64,000 nucleotides of DNA from Hymenobacter frigidus (GCF_014640435.1 NZ_BMGY01000014.1:33683-97682), one strand, 5' to 3'; positions 1 to 8,204 are shown, numbered from the stretch's first letter. Notes: generated by a model from the sequence alone, not told the origin. Numbers and translations are program-made.

Positions 1-97
1 TGGCCAGTATCAGCAGGCCAAAGGCCATGCGGAATACGGCCAGCGGCGCGGGAGAAATATACGTCAGGAAATAGCGCGGCTGCGATTCTTCTGCCAT
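1..97 (-). CDS. HTTM-domain membrane protein, N-terminal fragment
   Basis: Only the first 32 codons lie in the window; the gene runs off the left edge. The peptide starts MAEESQPRYFL and enters a hydrophobic segment with PLAVFRMAFGLLILA, the usual beginning of HTTM (vitamin-K-carboxylase-like) multi-pass membrane proteins of Bacteroidota. It is the next gene downstream of the imelysin gene on the same strand, and HTTM proteins are often found beside imelysin and DUF4856 genes, so a role in the same iron-linked operon is inferred. A palindromic repeat separates it from the imelysin gene. Family assignment rests on a short peptide plus context. Confidence 0.55.
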   Translation of the reverse strand, partial: MAEESQPRYFLTYISPAPLAVFRMAFGLLILA

Positions 98-120
98 TGA
101 AGCTGTTTAGAAATTCGTTT

Positions 121-221
121 GAACGTCATGCTGAGCTTGTCAAAGCATCTCTACCGCTCCGTTGTAATCAGTTGAATTAGTTGCGCGGTAGAGATGCTTC
201 GACAAGCTCAGCATGACGTTC
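121..221. repeat. Dispersed long palindrome (PAL family), copy 1
   Basis: Arms at 121-157 and 185-221 are 37 bases each and complementary with one mismatch, around a 27-base AT-richer loop. The arm core is CGTCATGCTGAGCTTGTC followed by AAGCATCTCTACCGC. Related arms occur at 10542, 26371, 32608, 39419, 45586, 50432 and 57573. A flanking AGCTGTTTAG motif at 101-110 is also shared with other copies. It would form a strong hairpin if transcribed. Confidence 0.9.
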
Positions 222-228
222 TCAATGA

Positions 229-1347
229 CTAATCCCCGTCGTTGTCCACGTAGGTCACGGTCACACTCATGGCCGAGGTCATGTCCACTTTCAGCAGACG
301 CACCGCGCGCTGCATCTCGGCGAAGGCCTGGGTGGCGGCAGTATTCCGCGTTTGAATGGTGGTGTACAAGTCCGGTCCAAGGCTGGCTAGCTGCTGGGCG
401 GCAGTACCGAATTGCGCGTTAATAATCTGGACCAGCGACTGACCGGTGCGGCTATCCTTGGCCCCCAGTGCATCGAGGTAAGTCTTGAGAGAGGGCTGGC
501 CGGCGCGGCCGTTGAAGGCGTTTTGCACGGCCGCATGGGCCGCTACGGCTAGCTGCAACGGCAACTCGCGGCGGTAGTAGTAGGCCTCAATTTTATCGGG
601 CGCAGCCGTGCCCGTCATGGCTCCGGCGGGAATGCCGATTTTGCCGGAGCGCAGAAAATGCTCGTAGTGCCGCGAGAACGCGTTCACCGCCAGCGAGAGC
701 GAGCTGCCCGCGTTGGTACCGGTGCTGCCGATAAACGTGGCGCGATACGAGCCGTTCCACTGCCCCTGCACGCCGGTGAAAAGCTGGTCCATCTTGCCCA
801 CCACATCGGTGAGGTAACGGCGCTGGTTGGGCGTGGCGGTGTAGCTCTGCACGATGGCCGCGTCATCGGCCCCAATGCCGTTCAGCAGGTAATCCAGAGC
901 CGGAAAGCCCTGCTGGGGGATAGCCACCGATAATTCAAAATTGTAGGTACCCGATGCGATGTTCTGGCGAATGCCAGCCGCGTCGGTAGGATAAATATTG
1001 AAATGGTTGACGAGCGAAACATCGGCCGCCGGGCCAAATTCAAACATTTCCACTTTCTGCCACTCCAGATAAGCCTCGCGCCAGGCCTGCCGGGCGCTCT
1101 GCAGGCCGGCCACGGTGGGCGCGGCGGTGAAGGCAGCGGTCTGGGTTTTCAGCACCGTCAGCTTGCCGCCGAAGGCTTGGTAGCCCGGCTTCACCAGGTT
1201 GTCGGCCCATTCCGTGAGCAGGGCAGCACGGTTCAGGTCGGTGGTGCCGGTAGCCGTATCCGGGCCTTCTGTCGTTTTTTTGCAGCTGGAAACAACTCCG
1301 CCGGCGAGGACCATCGACAACGAGAAGAGCAAAATCGACTTTTTCAT
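229..1347 (-). CDS. Imelysin family lipoprotein (M75-like, iron-linked)
   Basis: A 372-residue periplasmic lipoprotein. The start at 1347 gives MKKSILLFSLSMVLAGG followed by VVSSC, a lipobox with the acylated Cys at residue 22; the longer open frame upstream has no signal peptide. The body is an alpha-helical imelysin fold with ADNLVKPGYQAF near the N-terminus, FGPAADVSLVNHFNIYP, and GFPALDYLLNG in the region where canonical imelysins carry GxHxxE. That motif's His and Glu are absent, as in many Bacteroidota members, so a peptidase role is unlikely. The family is associated with iron uptake at the cell surface. It lies 88 bases downstream of the DUF4856 gene and is probably co-transcribed from the iron-box promoter near 2680. 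Confidence 0.88.
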   Translation of the reverse strand: MKKSILLFSLSMVLAGGVVSSCKKTTEGPDTATGTTDLNRAALLTEWADNLVKPGYQAFGGKLTVLKTQTAAFTAAPTVAGLQSARQAWREAYLEWQKVEMFEFGPAADVSLVNHFNIYPTDAAGIRQNIASGTYNFELSVAIPQQGFPALDYLLNGIGADDAAIVQSYTATPNQRRYLTDVVGKMDQLFTGVQGQWNGSYRATFIGSTGTNAGSSLSLAVNAFSRHYEHFLRSGKIGIPAGAMTGTAAPDKIEAYYYRRELPLQLAVAAHAAVQNAFNGRAGQPSLKTYLDALGAKDSRTGQSLVQIINAQFGTAAQQLASLGPDLYTTIQTRNTAATQAFAEMQRAVRLLKVDMTSAMSVTVTYVDNDGD

Positions 1348-1435
1348 ACTACGGATTGAAATGTGACAGCAACCCAACCGGGGCATCGATGCAAGGTTGC
1401 GTCGCTGCCCCGGTTGGGCCGACTCAGGCAGTTGC

Positions 1436-2590
1436 TTAGAGCGAAAATTTGGTGTTAATGGCGGCGATAGCCGCATCAGCTTGGGCGTTGGTGAGGCTCC
1501 AGCCTCCCTGAGCTCCCGAGGTCAGGCCATTCAATACGGAATCAGCCCAAGCGGTATCGGCCCCGGCTTTGGTGCAGAACCGCAACGAGTAAACAAACCC
1601 GATGCCTTCCCCCAAGGCGTGGACCTTCACGGCAGGGTCGGCAGCGGCTTTCCAGTTTGCCAGGTAAGACACTGCGGATTTGGCAATGGTCCGCTCCAAC
1701 TCGGTGCGGATAATGTCGGCCTGCGCCCGCAGGGTCGCTTCGTCATTGTTGACAATGGCGGCACGGCCTTTCAGCAAAGCCAGGTACACGCCGGGCGAGG
1801 CCGGGCCGTTTTTCTCGTTCAGGTAGCCGGCCAGGAACCGCTCGCGGGGTGTGAGGGCAATGTCCGTCGTCATAATGGCGTTGGTCGTGAGGTAGCCGTA
1901 GGCCATATCCCAGTTGTGCTCGCGCGCCGAGTAGAGCCTGCCCTCCATCACCTTACCATTTTCGGCGGCCAGGGAATTGTTGGTCAGGAGCACATTGCCA
2001 ATCTGGTCGAGCAGCAGCGCGCCGAGCAGGGCTTTCTGAATAACCTGATTGGGCTCGAAACCACGAGCATCGACCAGGTAGCGGCCCACGCGGCCGGCGT
2101 TGCCGGGCGTGGCCGGCCGGTTCACCGACTGGCTGGCCGTAGCCAGGTTGGCCAGCTGGCCGTCGATGTAATTGCGGACGATAGTGGCGTTAGCGTCCGA
2201 AAATGAGGCCGCCGTTTTGTCACGCAGCTGCACACCCGGTGCGTTCAGGGCTGGGGCGACAAAAGGAGCATTGGTGTTGGCGTAGAGGTTGCGCAGCCGA
2301 GCCAGGTCGAGCGTGGCGGGCGCAGCGGGCGCGGCCACCGTGGCCATGTAGCTATTCAGCTCAGTGAACATATCGAGCCGGGTAGCCGCCACCCCCAAGT
2401 CTACCGTAGCGGCCCCGTAGGCATCCTTAAAGGAAGTGGTGTAGGACGAAGCCGCCGTGATGGTGGCGTAGTCAATTTTGGCACGCAGGGCCGAGGCCGG
2501 GGCCGGAATGGCTTCATCGTCTTTGCTGCAGGAAGTGAAACCAAGGACGGCAACAAATAATCCGAAGGAGGTGCGGCTAAAGGTGTTCAT
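1436..2590 (-). CDS. DUF4856 domain lipoprotein
   Basis: A 384-residue predicted outer-membrane or periplasmic lipoprotein. The start at 2590 gives MNTFSRTSFGLFVAVLG then FTSCSKDD, a lipobox followed by acidic residues. The sequence matches the DUF4856 pattern: an early YATITAASSYTTSFKDAYG block, LRNLYANTNAPF, the central WDMAYGYL motif and NDEATLRAQA. Its biochemical role is not known. DUF4856 genes commonly sit beside imelysin genes, and the family is thought to act in iron acquisition. It is the first gene behind the promoter with two iron-box-like palindromes, so iron-repressed expression is likely. Confidence 0.85.
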   Translation of the reverse strand: MNTFSRTSFGLFVAVLGFTSCSKDDEAIPAPASALRAKIDYATITAASSYTTSFKDAYGAATVDLGVAATRLDMFTELNSYMATVAAPAAPATLDLARLRNLYANTNAPFVAPALNAPGVQLRDKTAASFSDANATIVRNYIDGQLANLATASQSVNRPATPGNAGRVGRYLVDARGFEPNQVIQKALLGALLLDQIGNVLLTNNSLAAENGKVMEGRLYSAREHNWDMAYGYLTTNAIMTTDIALTPRERFLAGYLNEKNGPASPGVYLALLKGRAAIVNNDEATLRAQADIIRTELERTIAKSAVSYLANWKAAADPAVKVHALGEGIGFVYSLRFCTKAGADTAWADSVLNGLTSGAQGGWSLTNAQADAAIAAINTKFSL

Positions 2591-2651
2591 GTTGATAAAG
2601 AGAGCAGAAGAACTAGGGGGAAAACACCCCAACAGCTGGGGCACTTTCTTG

Positions 2652-2668
2652 TTTAGAATCGTTCTAAA
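2652..2668. promoter_or_regulatory. Iron-box-like palindromic operator 1
   Basis: TTTAGAATCGTTCTAAA is a 17-base site with perfect 7-base arms TTTAGAA/TTCTAAA and a 3-base centre. It lies just downstream of the minus-strand -7 element, at about the transcription start of the DUF4856-imelysin operon. The TTTAGA...TCTAAA form resembles Fur-type boxes reported for Bacteroidota iron genes. The regulator itself is not in the window. Confidence 0.75.
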
Positions 2669-2674
2669 CTGCTG

Positions 2675-2706
2675 CAAAGGTAAAGTCTATTTAGAATCGT
2701 TCCAAA
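2675..2706 (-). promoter_or_regulatory. Bacteroidota-type promoter for the iron operon
   Basis: On the minus strand TTTG (2706-2703) and TACCTTTG (2682-2675) are separated by 20 bases. This matches the Bacteroidota primary sigma consensus of -33 TTTG and -7 TAnnTTTG. The start point would fall near 2668, about 78 bases before the DUF4856 start codon. Confidence 0.75.
2690..2706. promoter_or_regulatory. Iron-box-like palindromic operator 2
   Basis: TTTAGAATCGTTCCAAA is identical to operator 1 except for one base in the right arm. It lies 38 bases (centre to centre) from operator 1 and covers the -33 element. Bound repressor would block polymerase at both ends of the promoter. Confidence 0.72.
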
Positions 2707-2759
2707 TAATATTGCCCCAAGTTTTCATCTTTCCATAAGAATATCTGACATTGCCTTCT

Positions 2760-3815
2760 TTAGAAAACAACTACTTGTTGTTCACGCAATTTGCCCATTG
2801 ATTCAAGCTCGAAAGCTTCCGCCAGCAGCTCGTAGGAGCGCAACCGGTCCTGAAAATCGGCGGTGATGGTGACGGCGGTGATTTCGTCTACATCATATTC
2901 GGCGGCCATTTTGGTGAGCTGGGCGTGTACCTGGGCGGGCGTGCCGCTCACCACCCGGTTGCGGTTGAAAACCAGGTGGGCCTGGTCTTGGGCGGTAAAC
3001 TGGTAGGCCGCTACCTCCTCGGTGCTCGGGAACGTGCCGCGCTCACCCTTGCCGAAGCGCAGCAGCATGAGGTCCATGGCGGCGCGCAACTCTTGAGCTT
3101 TTGCCTCCGTGTCGGCACAAATCAGGAATACGGCCACATTGGCCAGCGGCGCGGCCAGCTCTTTACTGGGCCGGAACCGCTCGCGGTACTGGCGCACGGC
3201 TGCCGGGCCGCCGTTACCATTAATAAACTGCGCAAACGAAAACGCCATGCCCAGGTGCGCGGCAAACAAGCCGCTCTGGCCGCTGGAGCTCAGCAGCCAT
3301 AGCTCGGGCGAAGTCGGCGCTTGGGGAGCGGCCATCACCTGCTCGTGAATGGTGTCGGGCACTTTATCATCGCGCAGGTAGGCCTGCAGGTCCAGGAGCT
3401 GCTCCACAAAATCCTGCTCGTTGAAGGTGTTGCTGGGGTTGAGCGCGTGGGCCGTGAGGCGGTCGCCACCGGGGGCGCGGCCCATGCCCAGGTCGATGCG
3501 GCCGGGAAACAGGTTTTCTAGCAGCCGGAAACTCTCGGCCACTTTCAAGGCGCTGTAGTGGGGCAGCATCACGCCACCCGAGCCCAGGCGGATGCGCTGG
3601 GTCTGGCCGCCGAGGTGGGCAATGAGCACTTCGGGCGCGGAACCAGCCAGGGCGTCGCTATTGTGGTGCTCGCTCACCCAAAAGCGGGTGTAGCCAAGAC
3701 GGTCGGCCAACTGGGCCAGCTCCACGGTTTCGAGCAGGGCCTGCCGGGCGGTGCTGCCGGGCCGGATGGGGGACTGGTCGAGCACGTTGAGGCGGATTTG
3801 GGGGGAGGAATTCAT
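2760..3815 (-). CDS. LLM-class flavin-dependent oxidoreductase
   Basis: A 351-residue cytoplasmic enzyme of the bacterial luciferase-like monooxygenase superfamily (TIM barrel, FMN/F420-dependent). The N-terminal LNVLDQSPIRPG and the block RFWVSEHHNSDALAGS followed by PEVLIAH are typical of the MsnO8/YhbW-type subgroup, as are LFPGRIDLGMGRAPGGD and ELWLLSSSGQSG. The start at 3815 (MNSSPQIRL) is chosen because the upstream extension is low-complexity and lies in the divergent intergenic region. The substrate is unknown. It is transcribed divergently from the dienelactone hydrolase gene and lies upstream of the iron operon on the same strand, which has its own promoter. Confidence 0.9.
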   Translation of the reverse strand: MNSSPQIRLNVLDQSPIRPGSTARQALLETVELAQLADRLGYTRFWVSEHHNSDALAGSAPEVLIAHLGGQTQRIRLGSGGVMLPHYSALKVAESFRLLENLFPGRIDLGMGRAPGGDRLTAHALNPSNTFNEQDFVEQLLDLQAYLRDDKVPDTIHEQVMAAPQAPTSPELWLLSSSGQSGLFAAHLGMAFSFAQFINGNGGPAAVRQYRERFRPSKELAAPLANVAVFLICADTEAKAQELRAAMDLMLLRFGKGERGTFPSTEEVAAYQFTAQDQAHLVFNRNRVVSGTPAQVHAQLTKMAAEYDVDEITAVTITADFQDRLRSYELLAEAFELESMGKLREQQVVVF

Positions 3816-3958
3816 AGCTATGAGAAGGGAACAAGGTGCATAACCAGCCGCCAGGCCTTCCGGTTCGAGTGCGCCAACGCCGGCCCGGCCGGCTACCCGC
3901 GCCAATGAACAATTGCCGGCTCAGCTGTTATGCACCGAACTATCTCCCTTTCCCTTCG

Positions 3959-4672
3959 ATGAGCGACCAGAATTTTGTTACCCTCGCCGTGGCCGACGGC
4001 ACCGAAATGCGCGCCTACACGGCTTTCCCTAGCAGCACCGGCCCGGTGCCGGGCATCATATTGCTGCAGGAAGCCTTTGGCGTCAACCACCACATTCGCA
4101 GCGTGGCCGACCGGCTGGCGGCGGCTGGCTACGCCGTGATTGCCCCCGAGCTATTCCACCGCACGGCCGCACCGGGCTTGGAAATCGCCTACTCGGATTT
4201 CGCCAACGGGGCCATGCCGCACTACATTGCCATCAATGACGAGGACCTGACCACCGACCTGCAGGCTTCTTTCGATTGGTTGCAAACCCAGGCACTGGTG
4301 AAAGCCGACAAAATCGGCAGCATCGGCTTTTGCCTGGGCGGGCGGGTGGCGTTTCTGGCCAATGCCGTGCTGCCGCTGGCGGCGGCCGTATCCTACTACG
4401 GCGGCGGCACCCACACTATCGCCGACCGCGCCAAGGACCTGCACGCTACGCACCTGTTTTTCTGGGGCGGGCTCGATGAGCACATCGGCAAAGACCACAT
4501 TGCTGAAGTAATCGACGCCGTGGAGGCGGCCCACAAGCCCTACCTCAACACCATTATTTCCTACGCCGACCACGGATTTTACTGCGACGAGCGGCCCAGC
4601 TACAACGCCGCAGCCGCGGCCGAAGCCTGGGCGCTGACGCTGGCGTTTTTGGGCGAGAAACTGGATAAGTAG
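3959..4672 (+). CDS. Dienelactone hydrolase family protein
   Basis: A 237-residue alpha/beta hydrolase of the dienelactone hydrolase family. The Cys-Asp-His triad is visible: the nucleophile in GSIGFCLGG, the acid in WGGLDEHI and the His in YADHGFYCDE. The early ILLQEAFGVNHHIR block is also typical. The start at 3959 (MSDQNFVTL) is preferred over a longer frame whose first 41 residues look non-coding. Family members cleave dienelactone in chloroaromatic degradation, but many act on other esters; no pathway neighbours are present here. Its coding end is followed by an inverted repeat with a central terminator. Confidence 0.9.
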   Translation: MSDQNFVTLAVADGTEMRAYTAFPSSTGPVPGIILLQEAFGVNHHIRSVADRLAAAGYAVIAPELFHRTAAPGLEIAYSDFANGAMPHYIAINDEDLTTDLQASFDWLQTQALVKADKIGSIGFCLGGRVAFLANAVLPLAAAVSYYGGGTHTIADRAKDLHATHLFFWGGLDEHIGKDHIAEVIDAVEAAHKPYLNTIISYADHGFYCDERPSYNAAAAAEAWALTLAFLGEKLDK

Positions 4673-4699
4673 GCCTGCTGCGAGCCCTGAGGCGCAAAA

Positions 4700-4857
4700 C
4701 CTCACCCCCGGCCCCTCTCCCCAGGAGAGGGGAACCTAATAAGAAAAGCAACCAGAATGCCCGATTCTTAATAGAATCGGGCATTCTTTGTTCAAAAAAC
4801 CCACTCTAATGCGCCGCCGTGGCTCCCCTCTCCTGGGGAGAGGGGCCGGGGGTGAGG
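4700..4857. repeat. Inverted pair of CCCCTCTCC-type repeat (family 2)
   Basis: Two 33-base arms, 4700-4732 and 4825-4857, are perfect reverse complements and carry the core CCTCACCCCCGGCCCCTCTC. Weaker complementarity continues outward to CGAGCCCTGA at 4681 and TCAGGGCTCG at 4867. The convergent genes on either side end next to it. Single copies occur at 10629 and in the 3' end of argD at 40690. Confidence 0.9.
4754..4787. terminator. Bidirectional terminator between convergent genes
   Basis: A perfect 15-base-pair stem, AGAATGCCCGATTCT and its complement, around a TAAT loop. It sits at the centre of the family 2 inverted pair. It is followed by TTTG on the plus strand and by CTGG on the minus strand, so the U-tract is weak. 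Position between two converging genes supports termination. Confidence 0.7.
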
Positions 4858-4881
4858 TTCTCCGCGTCAGGGCTCGTAGCA

Positions 4882-5910
4882 TTAAGCCGTTGCTATCACC
4901 GGTTCCGCCACGGCTTGCCGGCCAAAATACTGCGCCATGCTGCTGGCCAGCACAATTTGCAGGGCATGATAGAGCATTAGCGGCAGCAGAATCAGACCCG
5001 TGGCGGCGCTGGCGGGAAAGAGCAGGCTGGCCATCACGCTGCCATGCACCAATGATTTTTTGGAGCCGCAGAACACGGCCACAATCTGGTCGGCGCGGGG
5101 GAATCTCAGCGCCCGGCTCAGGCCCCAAATGATGCCGAAAACCAACAGGTACAGCGCCACCATGCCCACGCCCAGCTTGAAAATATCGGCGGGCCGGTAG
5201 CTGGTGAAGATGCCATCGGCAAAGGAATCGCAGAAGGCCGTGAATACGATGAGCAGGATGGTAACCTGGTCGAAAATGCGCAGGCCGGCTTTGTGCCGCT
5301 CGGCGAAGGCGTTGAAGCGGGAGTTGAGCAGTATCCCTGCTCCTACTGGCAGCACCACTTGCCACAGCAGCTGCACCGCCAGGCCCCACAGCTGCCCACC
5401 GCCCGCGCTGGTGTGCAGCACCAGACTGGTGAGCAACGGGGTGATGATAATACCCAACAGACTCGAAATACTGGCGTTGAAGATGGCCGCCGGCAGGTTG
5501 CCGCCCGCAATGCTCACCATCACAACCGACGTGGACACGGTGCTGGGCAGCGCGCACAAAAAAAAGATACTCTGCCAAAGCGTCTCCCCACCTTCGGCCC
5601 CAAAAAACGGGTGCGCCAACAGCGCCAGCGCCGGAAACAGCCCGAACGTAGCCAGCTGCACCAGCGTGTGCAGTCGCCAGTTGCGCATGCCGGCCCGCAG
5701 CTTGGCAAAGCTCAGCTTCAAGCCATAAAAGAAGAATACCAGCGCTACTCCTATCGTCGCAATAGTTTTCCAGGGTACGGGGCTGGCTTTGCTGCCCAAG
5801 CCGGGCTGGAAATAGGCCAGCACGACCACGCCAATCAGCGCGAGCAGGAACCAGTCGAGGCCGGCGCGGGACAATAGGGCGGCAAAACGGTTCGGAGCAG
5901 GTTGGGTCAT
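4882..5910 (-). CDS. SBF-like (YfeH-type) bile acid:sodium symporter family transporter
   Basis: A 342-residue inner-membrane protein with about ten hydrophobic segments, beginning MTQPAPNRFAALLSRAGLDW. It matches the SBF-like branch (PF13593, E. coli YfeH type): VVLAYFQPGLG near the N-terminus, FFFYGLKLS, FLCALPSTVSTSVVMVSIAGG in the middle, and VAVFCGSKKSLVHGSVMAS near the C-terminus. Substrates of this branch are poorly defined. The start at 5910 is chosen because upstream codons overlap the preceding gene's terminator. It is preceded on the same strand by a small secreted protein gene with its own terminator, so it is probably monocistronic. Confidence 0.9.
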   Translation of the reverse strand: MTQPAPNRFAALLSRAGLDWFLLALIGVVVLAYFQPGLGSKASPVPWKTIATIGVALVFFFYGLKLSFAKLRAGMRNWRLHTLVQLATFGLFPALALLAHPFFGAEGGETLWQSIFFLCALPSTVSTSVVMVSIAGGNLPAAIFNASISSLLGIIITPLLTSLVLHTSAGGGQLWGLAVQLLWQVVLPVGAGILLNSRFNAFAERHKAGLRIFDQVTILLIVFTAFCDSFADGIFTSYRPADIFKLGVGMVALYLLVFGIIWGLSRALRFPRADQIVAVFCGSKKSLVHGSVMASLLFPASAATGLILLPLMLYHALQIVLASSMAQYFGRQAVAEPVIATA

Positions 5911-5956
5911 GAGGTTGGCATACGCCAGGGCTGGCGCTAATGGTGCGGTAAAGAGC

Positions 5957-5992
5957 ACAAAAAAGCGCCAGATTCTTAGAACCTGGCGCTTT
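5957..5992 (-). terminator. Rho-independent terminator
   Basis: On the minus strand a 10-base stem AAAGCGCCAG/CTGGCGCTTT with an 11-base loop is followed by a run of T. It ends the 6020-6529 transcript before the SBF transporter gene. Confidence 0.8.
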
Positions 5993-6019
5993 GAAAGTAA
6001 GATTATCGCGTGCTGTGCG

Positions 6020-6529
6020 CTACTGGTCGCCGCCCGCGCCACCGCCCAGGCCGGGAGCAGAGTTACCCTGCACGCCCTGCACGTTGGGCACTCCCATTTT
6101 CTCCTCGCGCTTGCGCTGGTACTTATTGAATTGAGTCGGGGTCAGCACGTCCTTGATGGCGGACAGTCGCGAACTGCCAGCGCTTTCCACAATGCCGGCC
6201 AGCTTGCGCGGGTCACCCTTGTAGCGCATCCGGCCCGACTCGACCTGCTCCACGGCCCGACGGTTGATGACGCGCACCTTTTCCGTTTGCTGGGGCGAAA
6301 GGCCCAGATTTTGCTGCATATTGGTGGTAAGGGCGTTGGCCTTTGCATCAATCACCGCATCCGAAGGCGCGGTCATCGGTGTTTCGGCCGGCCGCGCAAC
6401 CTTGGTTTTCACGCCGGGCTGGCTCACGGGCTTCACCTTGGTTTTGACAATGGCGGTGGCAGGGGCCTGCGCCAACCCGGCCGGCGCGGTACCCAACAAC
6501 AGCACAGAAAAAAGCAACAACAATTTCAT
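6020..6529 (-). CDS. Small secreted protein with LTxxQ-like features
   Basis: 169 residues with a clear signal peptide (MKLLLLFSVLLLGTAPAGLAQA). After a low-complexity Lys/Val/Pro stretch comes a helical core: NMQQNLGLSPQQTEKVRVIN near residues 70-90 and KDVLTPTQFNKYQRKREEK near 125-143. The spaced LSPQQ and LTPTQ motifs resemble the Spy/CpxP (LTXXQ) class of periplasmic helical proteins and related Bacteroidota proteins; this is an inference. The C-terminus is Gly-rich. A terminator follows directly. Confidence 0.6.
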   Translation of the reverse strand: MKLLLLFSVLLLGTAPAGLAQAPATAIVKTKVKPVSQPGVKTKVARPAETPMTAPSDAVIDAKANALTTNMQQNLGLSPQQTEKVRVINRRAVEQVESGRMRYKGDPRKLAGIVESAGSSRLSAIKDVLTPTQFNKYQRKREEKMGVPNVQGVQGNSAPGLGGGAGGDQ

Positions 6530-6708
6530 AGGAACAGGGAATTACAGAAAAAAGCCGGCGGCGAACGCGGCGCAAATATCGGCTGAAAACCGAACCAGCC
6601 AGCCTGGCAACGCGGTCCAAACCACGTTTCGTGCCACTGATAGTCGAAAAAGCGGGCTTTCGCCCTCCATTGTGAAACCTTTGTATAGCTTTTGCCTTAT
6701 TACTGACC

Positions 6709-7755
6709 ATGAAAAACGCCAATCGCTCGAAAACCAATTGGCTGCTGGCCGCCGGCCTTGGGGCCGCCGCCCTGGCCGCAACCATATGGGGCAACCGCCG
6801 CGGCTCCTACGACCTGAGCCGCCGCGTGGTGCTCATCACCGGCGGCTCGCGCGGGCTGGGCCTCGTGCTGGCCCGCCAGGCCGTGGCCGAGGGGGCCCGC
6901 GTGGCCATCTGCGCCCGCGACGAGGCCGAGCTGGCCCGCGCCCGTCAGGACTTGCTCATGGCCGGCGCGGCCGAAGCCGACGTGCTCACCCTTTCCCGCG
7001 ACCTCACCAACGAAGTGGAGGTACGCACCATGGTGGCCGAAGTCGAAACCCGCCTCGGGCCGATTGATGTGCTCGTAAACAATGCCGGTATCATCACCGC
7101 TGGCCCGTTGGACAACATGGACGTGCGCGATTTTGAGGATTCCATGGCCATGCACTTCTGGGCTCCGCTGCACGCCATGCTGGCCGTGCTGCCCAGCATG
7201 CGCCAGCGTGGCGCGGGCCGCGTCGTAAATATTTCGTCGCTGGGCGGCAAGGTGGCCCTGCCCCACATGGCGCCGTATAGTGCCAGCAAATTTGCTCTGG
7301 TGGGCCTGTCCGAAGGCTTCCGGGCCGAGCTGCGGCAGCACGGCATTTCGGTGACTACCGTGTGCCCCGGCCTGCTGCGCACCGGCAGCGTTGGCCATGT
7401 CGAAGTGAAGGGCCAGCACGAAAAAGAATTTGCCTGGTTCAGCATCGCCGATTCGCTGCCCGGTTTCACGTTGAGCGCGGAGCAGGCCGCCCGCCAAATC
7501 TGGAATGCCTGCCGCCGCGGCGATGGCGAAGTCATCCTCTCGCTGCCCGCCAAATTCCTGGCCGCTTTCCACGGGCTGCTGCCCGGCACCACCACCGACA
7601 TCCTGAGCTGGATGAACCGCGCCCTGCCGGCCACCGGCGAAAGCGCCGCCGCCAACGTGCGCCGCAAAGGCTACGACAGCGAGTCTGATATCACCCGCTC
7701 GCCCCTCACTGCCCTGAACCGCAAAGCCGCCGCGAAAAACAACGAGCTAGGGTAA
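6709..7755 (+). CDS. Membrane-anchored SDR-family oxidoreductase
   Basis: 348 residues. The N-terminus has one hydrophobic anchor (WLLAAGLGAAALAATIWG). Next comes a classical short-chain dehydrogenase: GGSRGLG nucleotide-binding loop, NNAG, catalytic Ser in NISSLGG, and Tyr/Lys in YSASK. Roughly 80 extra C-terminal residues follow the Rossmann core, common in the large SDR proteins that use NAD(P)H on lipid or sterol-like substrates. The substrate is not predictable. It is divergent from the 6020-6529 gene. Confidence 0.9.
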   Translation: MKNANRSKTNWLLAAGLGAAALAATIWGNRRGSYDLSRRVVLITGGSRGLGLVLARQAVAEGARVAICARDEAELARARQDLLMAGAAEADVLTLSRDLTNEVEVRTMVAEVETRLGPIDVLVNNAGIITAGPLDNMDVRDFEDSMAMHFWAPLHAMLAVLPSMRQRGAGRVVNISSLGGKVALPHMAPYSASKFALVGLSEGFRAELRQHGISVTTVCPGLLRTGSVGHVEVKGQHEKEFAWFSIADSLPGFTLSAEQAARQIWNACRRGDGEVILSLPAKFLAAFHGLLPGTTTDILSWMNRALPATGESAAANVRRKGYDSESDITRSPLTALNRKAAAKNNELG

Positions 7756-7847
7756 ACGCGAGTTTATCAGAATAAGGGTTTGGGCAGGAAGCAGTAAAGC
7801 CGGGCAATCACCAGCCCGTACATTCGGCACTTATTTCCCCACTGCCA

Positions 7848-8204
7848 ATGTATCAACCCAAAATCATTCGCGTTTTCGCGCTAATTGCGATTGTCCTCTG
7901 CCTACTCGGTCTGGTAGGCAGCGGCATCATGATGATGCGGGCAAGCGGCATTTTCTTTCTGGGGGTGTTGTCTTGGGCGATTTTGCTGTGGGCCAGCATC
8001 ATCGGATTCCAGCTCAGTAAGTATCCGCTTCAGGAAGACGAATACCGCAAAGTCGGGCTGCGTATTTATTTGATAATTGCATCCTTTGCTGTATTTATTT
8101 TCGCCAGCGTCTTAGTCGGATTAATTGTAGCGGTGGCCTTACTCTCGACACTTTGGGCCATGAAGAAGAATTACGACGAGTGGGACAACAAAACCACTCA
8201 TTAA
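7848..8204 (+). CDS. Small three-helix membrane protein, unknown
   Basis: 118 residues with three hydrophobic segments (about 6-28, 32-56 and 74-104) and a charged C-terminal tail ending KKNYDEWDNKTTH. No family is recognised. Its stop codon TAA shares a base with the ATG of the next gene (TAATG), so translation of the pair is probably coupled. It is the first gene of a three-gene overlapping set ending at 9542, and its GC content is lower than that of its neighbours. Confidence 0.7.
   Translation: MYQPKIIRVFALIAIVLCLLGLVGSGIMMMRASGIFFLGVLSWAILLWASIIGFQLSKYPLQEDEYRKVGLRIYLIIASFAVFIFASVLVGLIVAVALLSTLWAMKKNYDEWDNKTTH

Noticed and set aside
229..1476. Long form of the imelysin gene starting at 1476
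   Set aside because: The first 43 residues lack a signal peptide; the internal Met at 1347 begins a typical lipoprotein signal.
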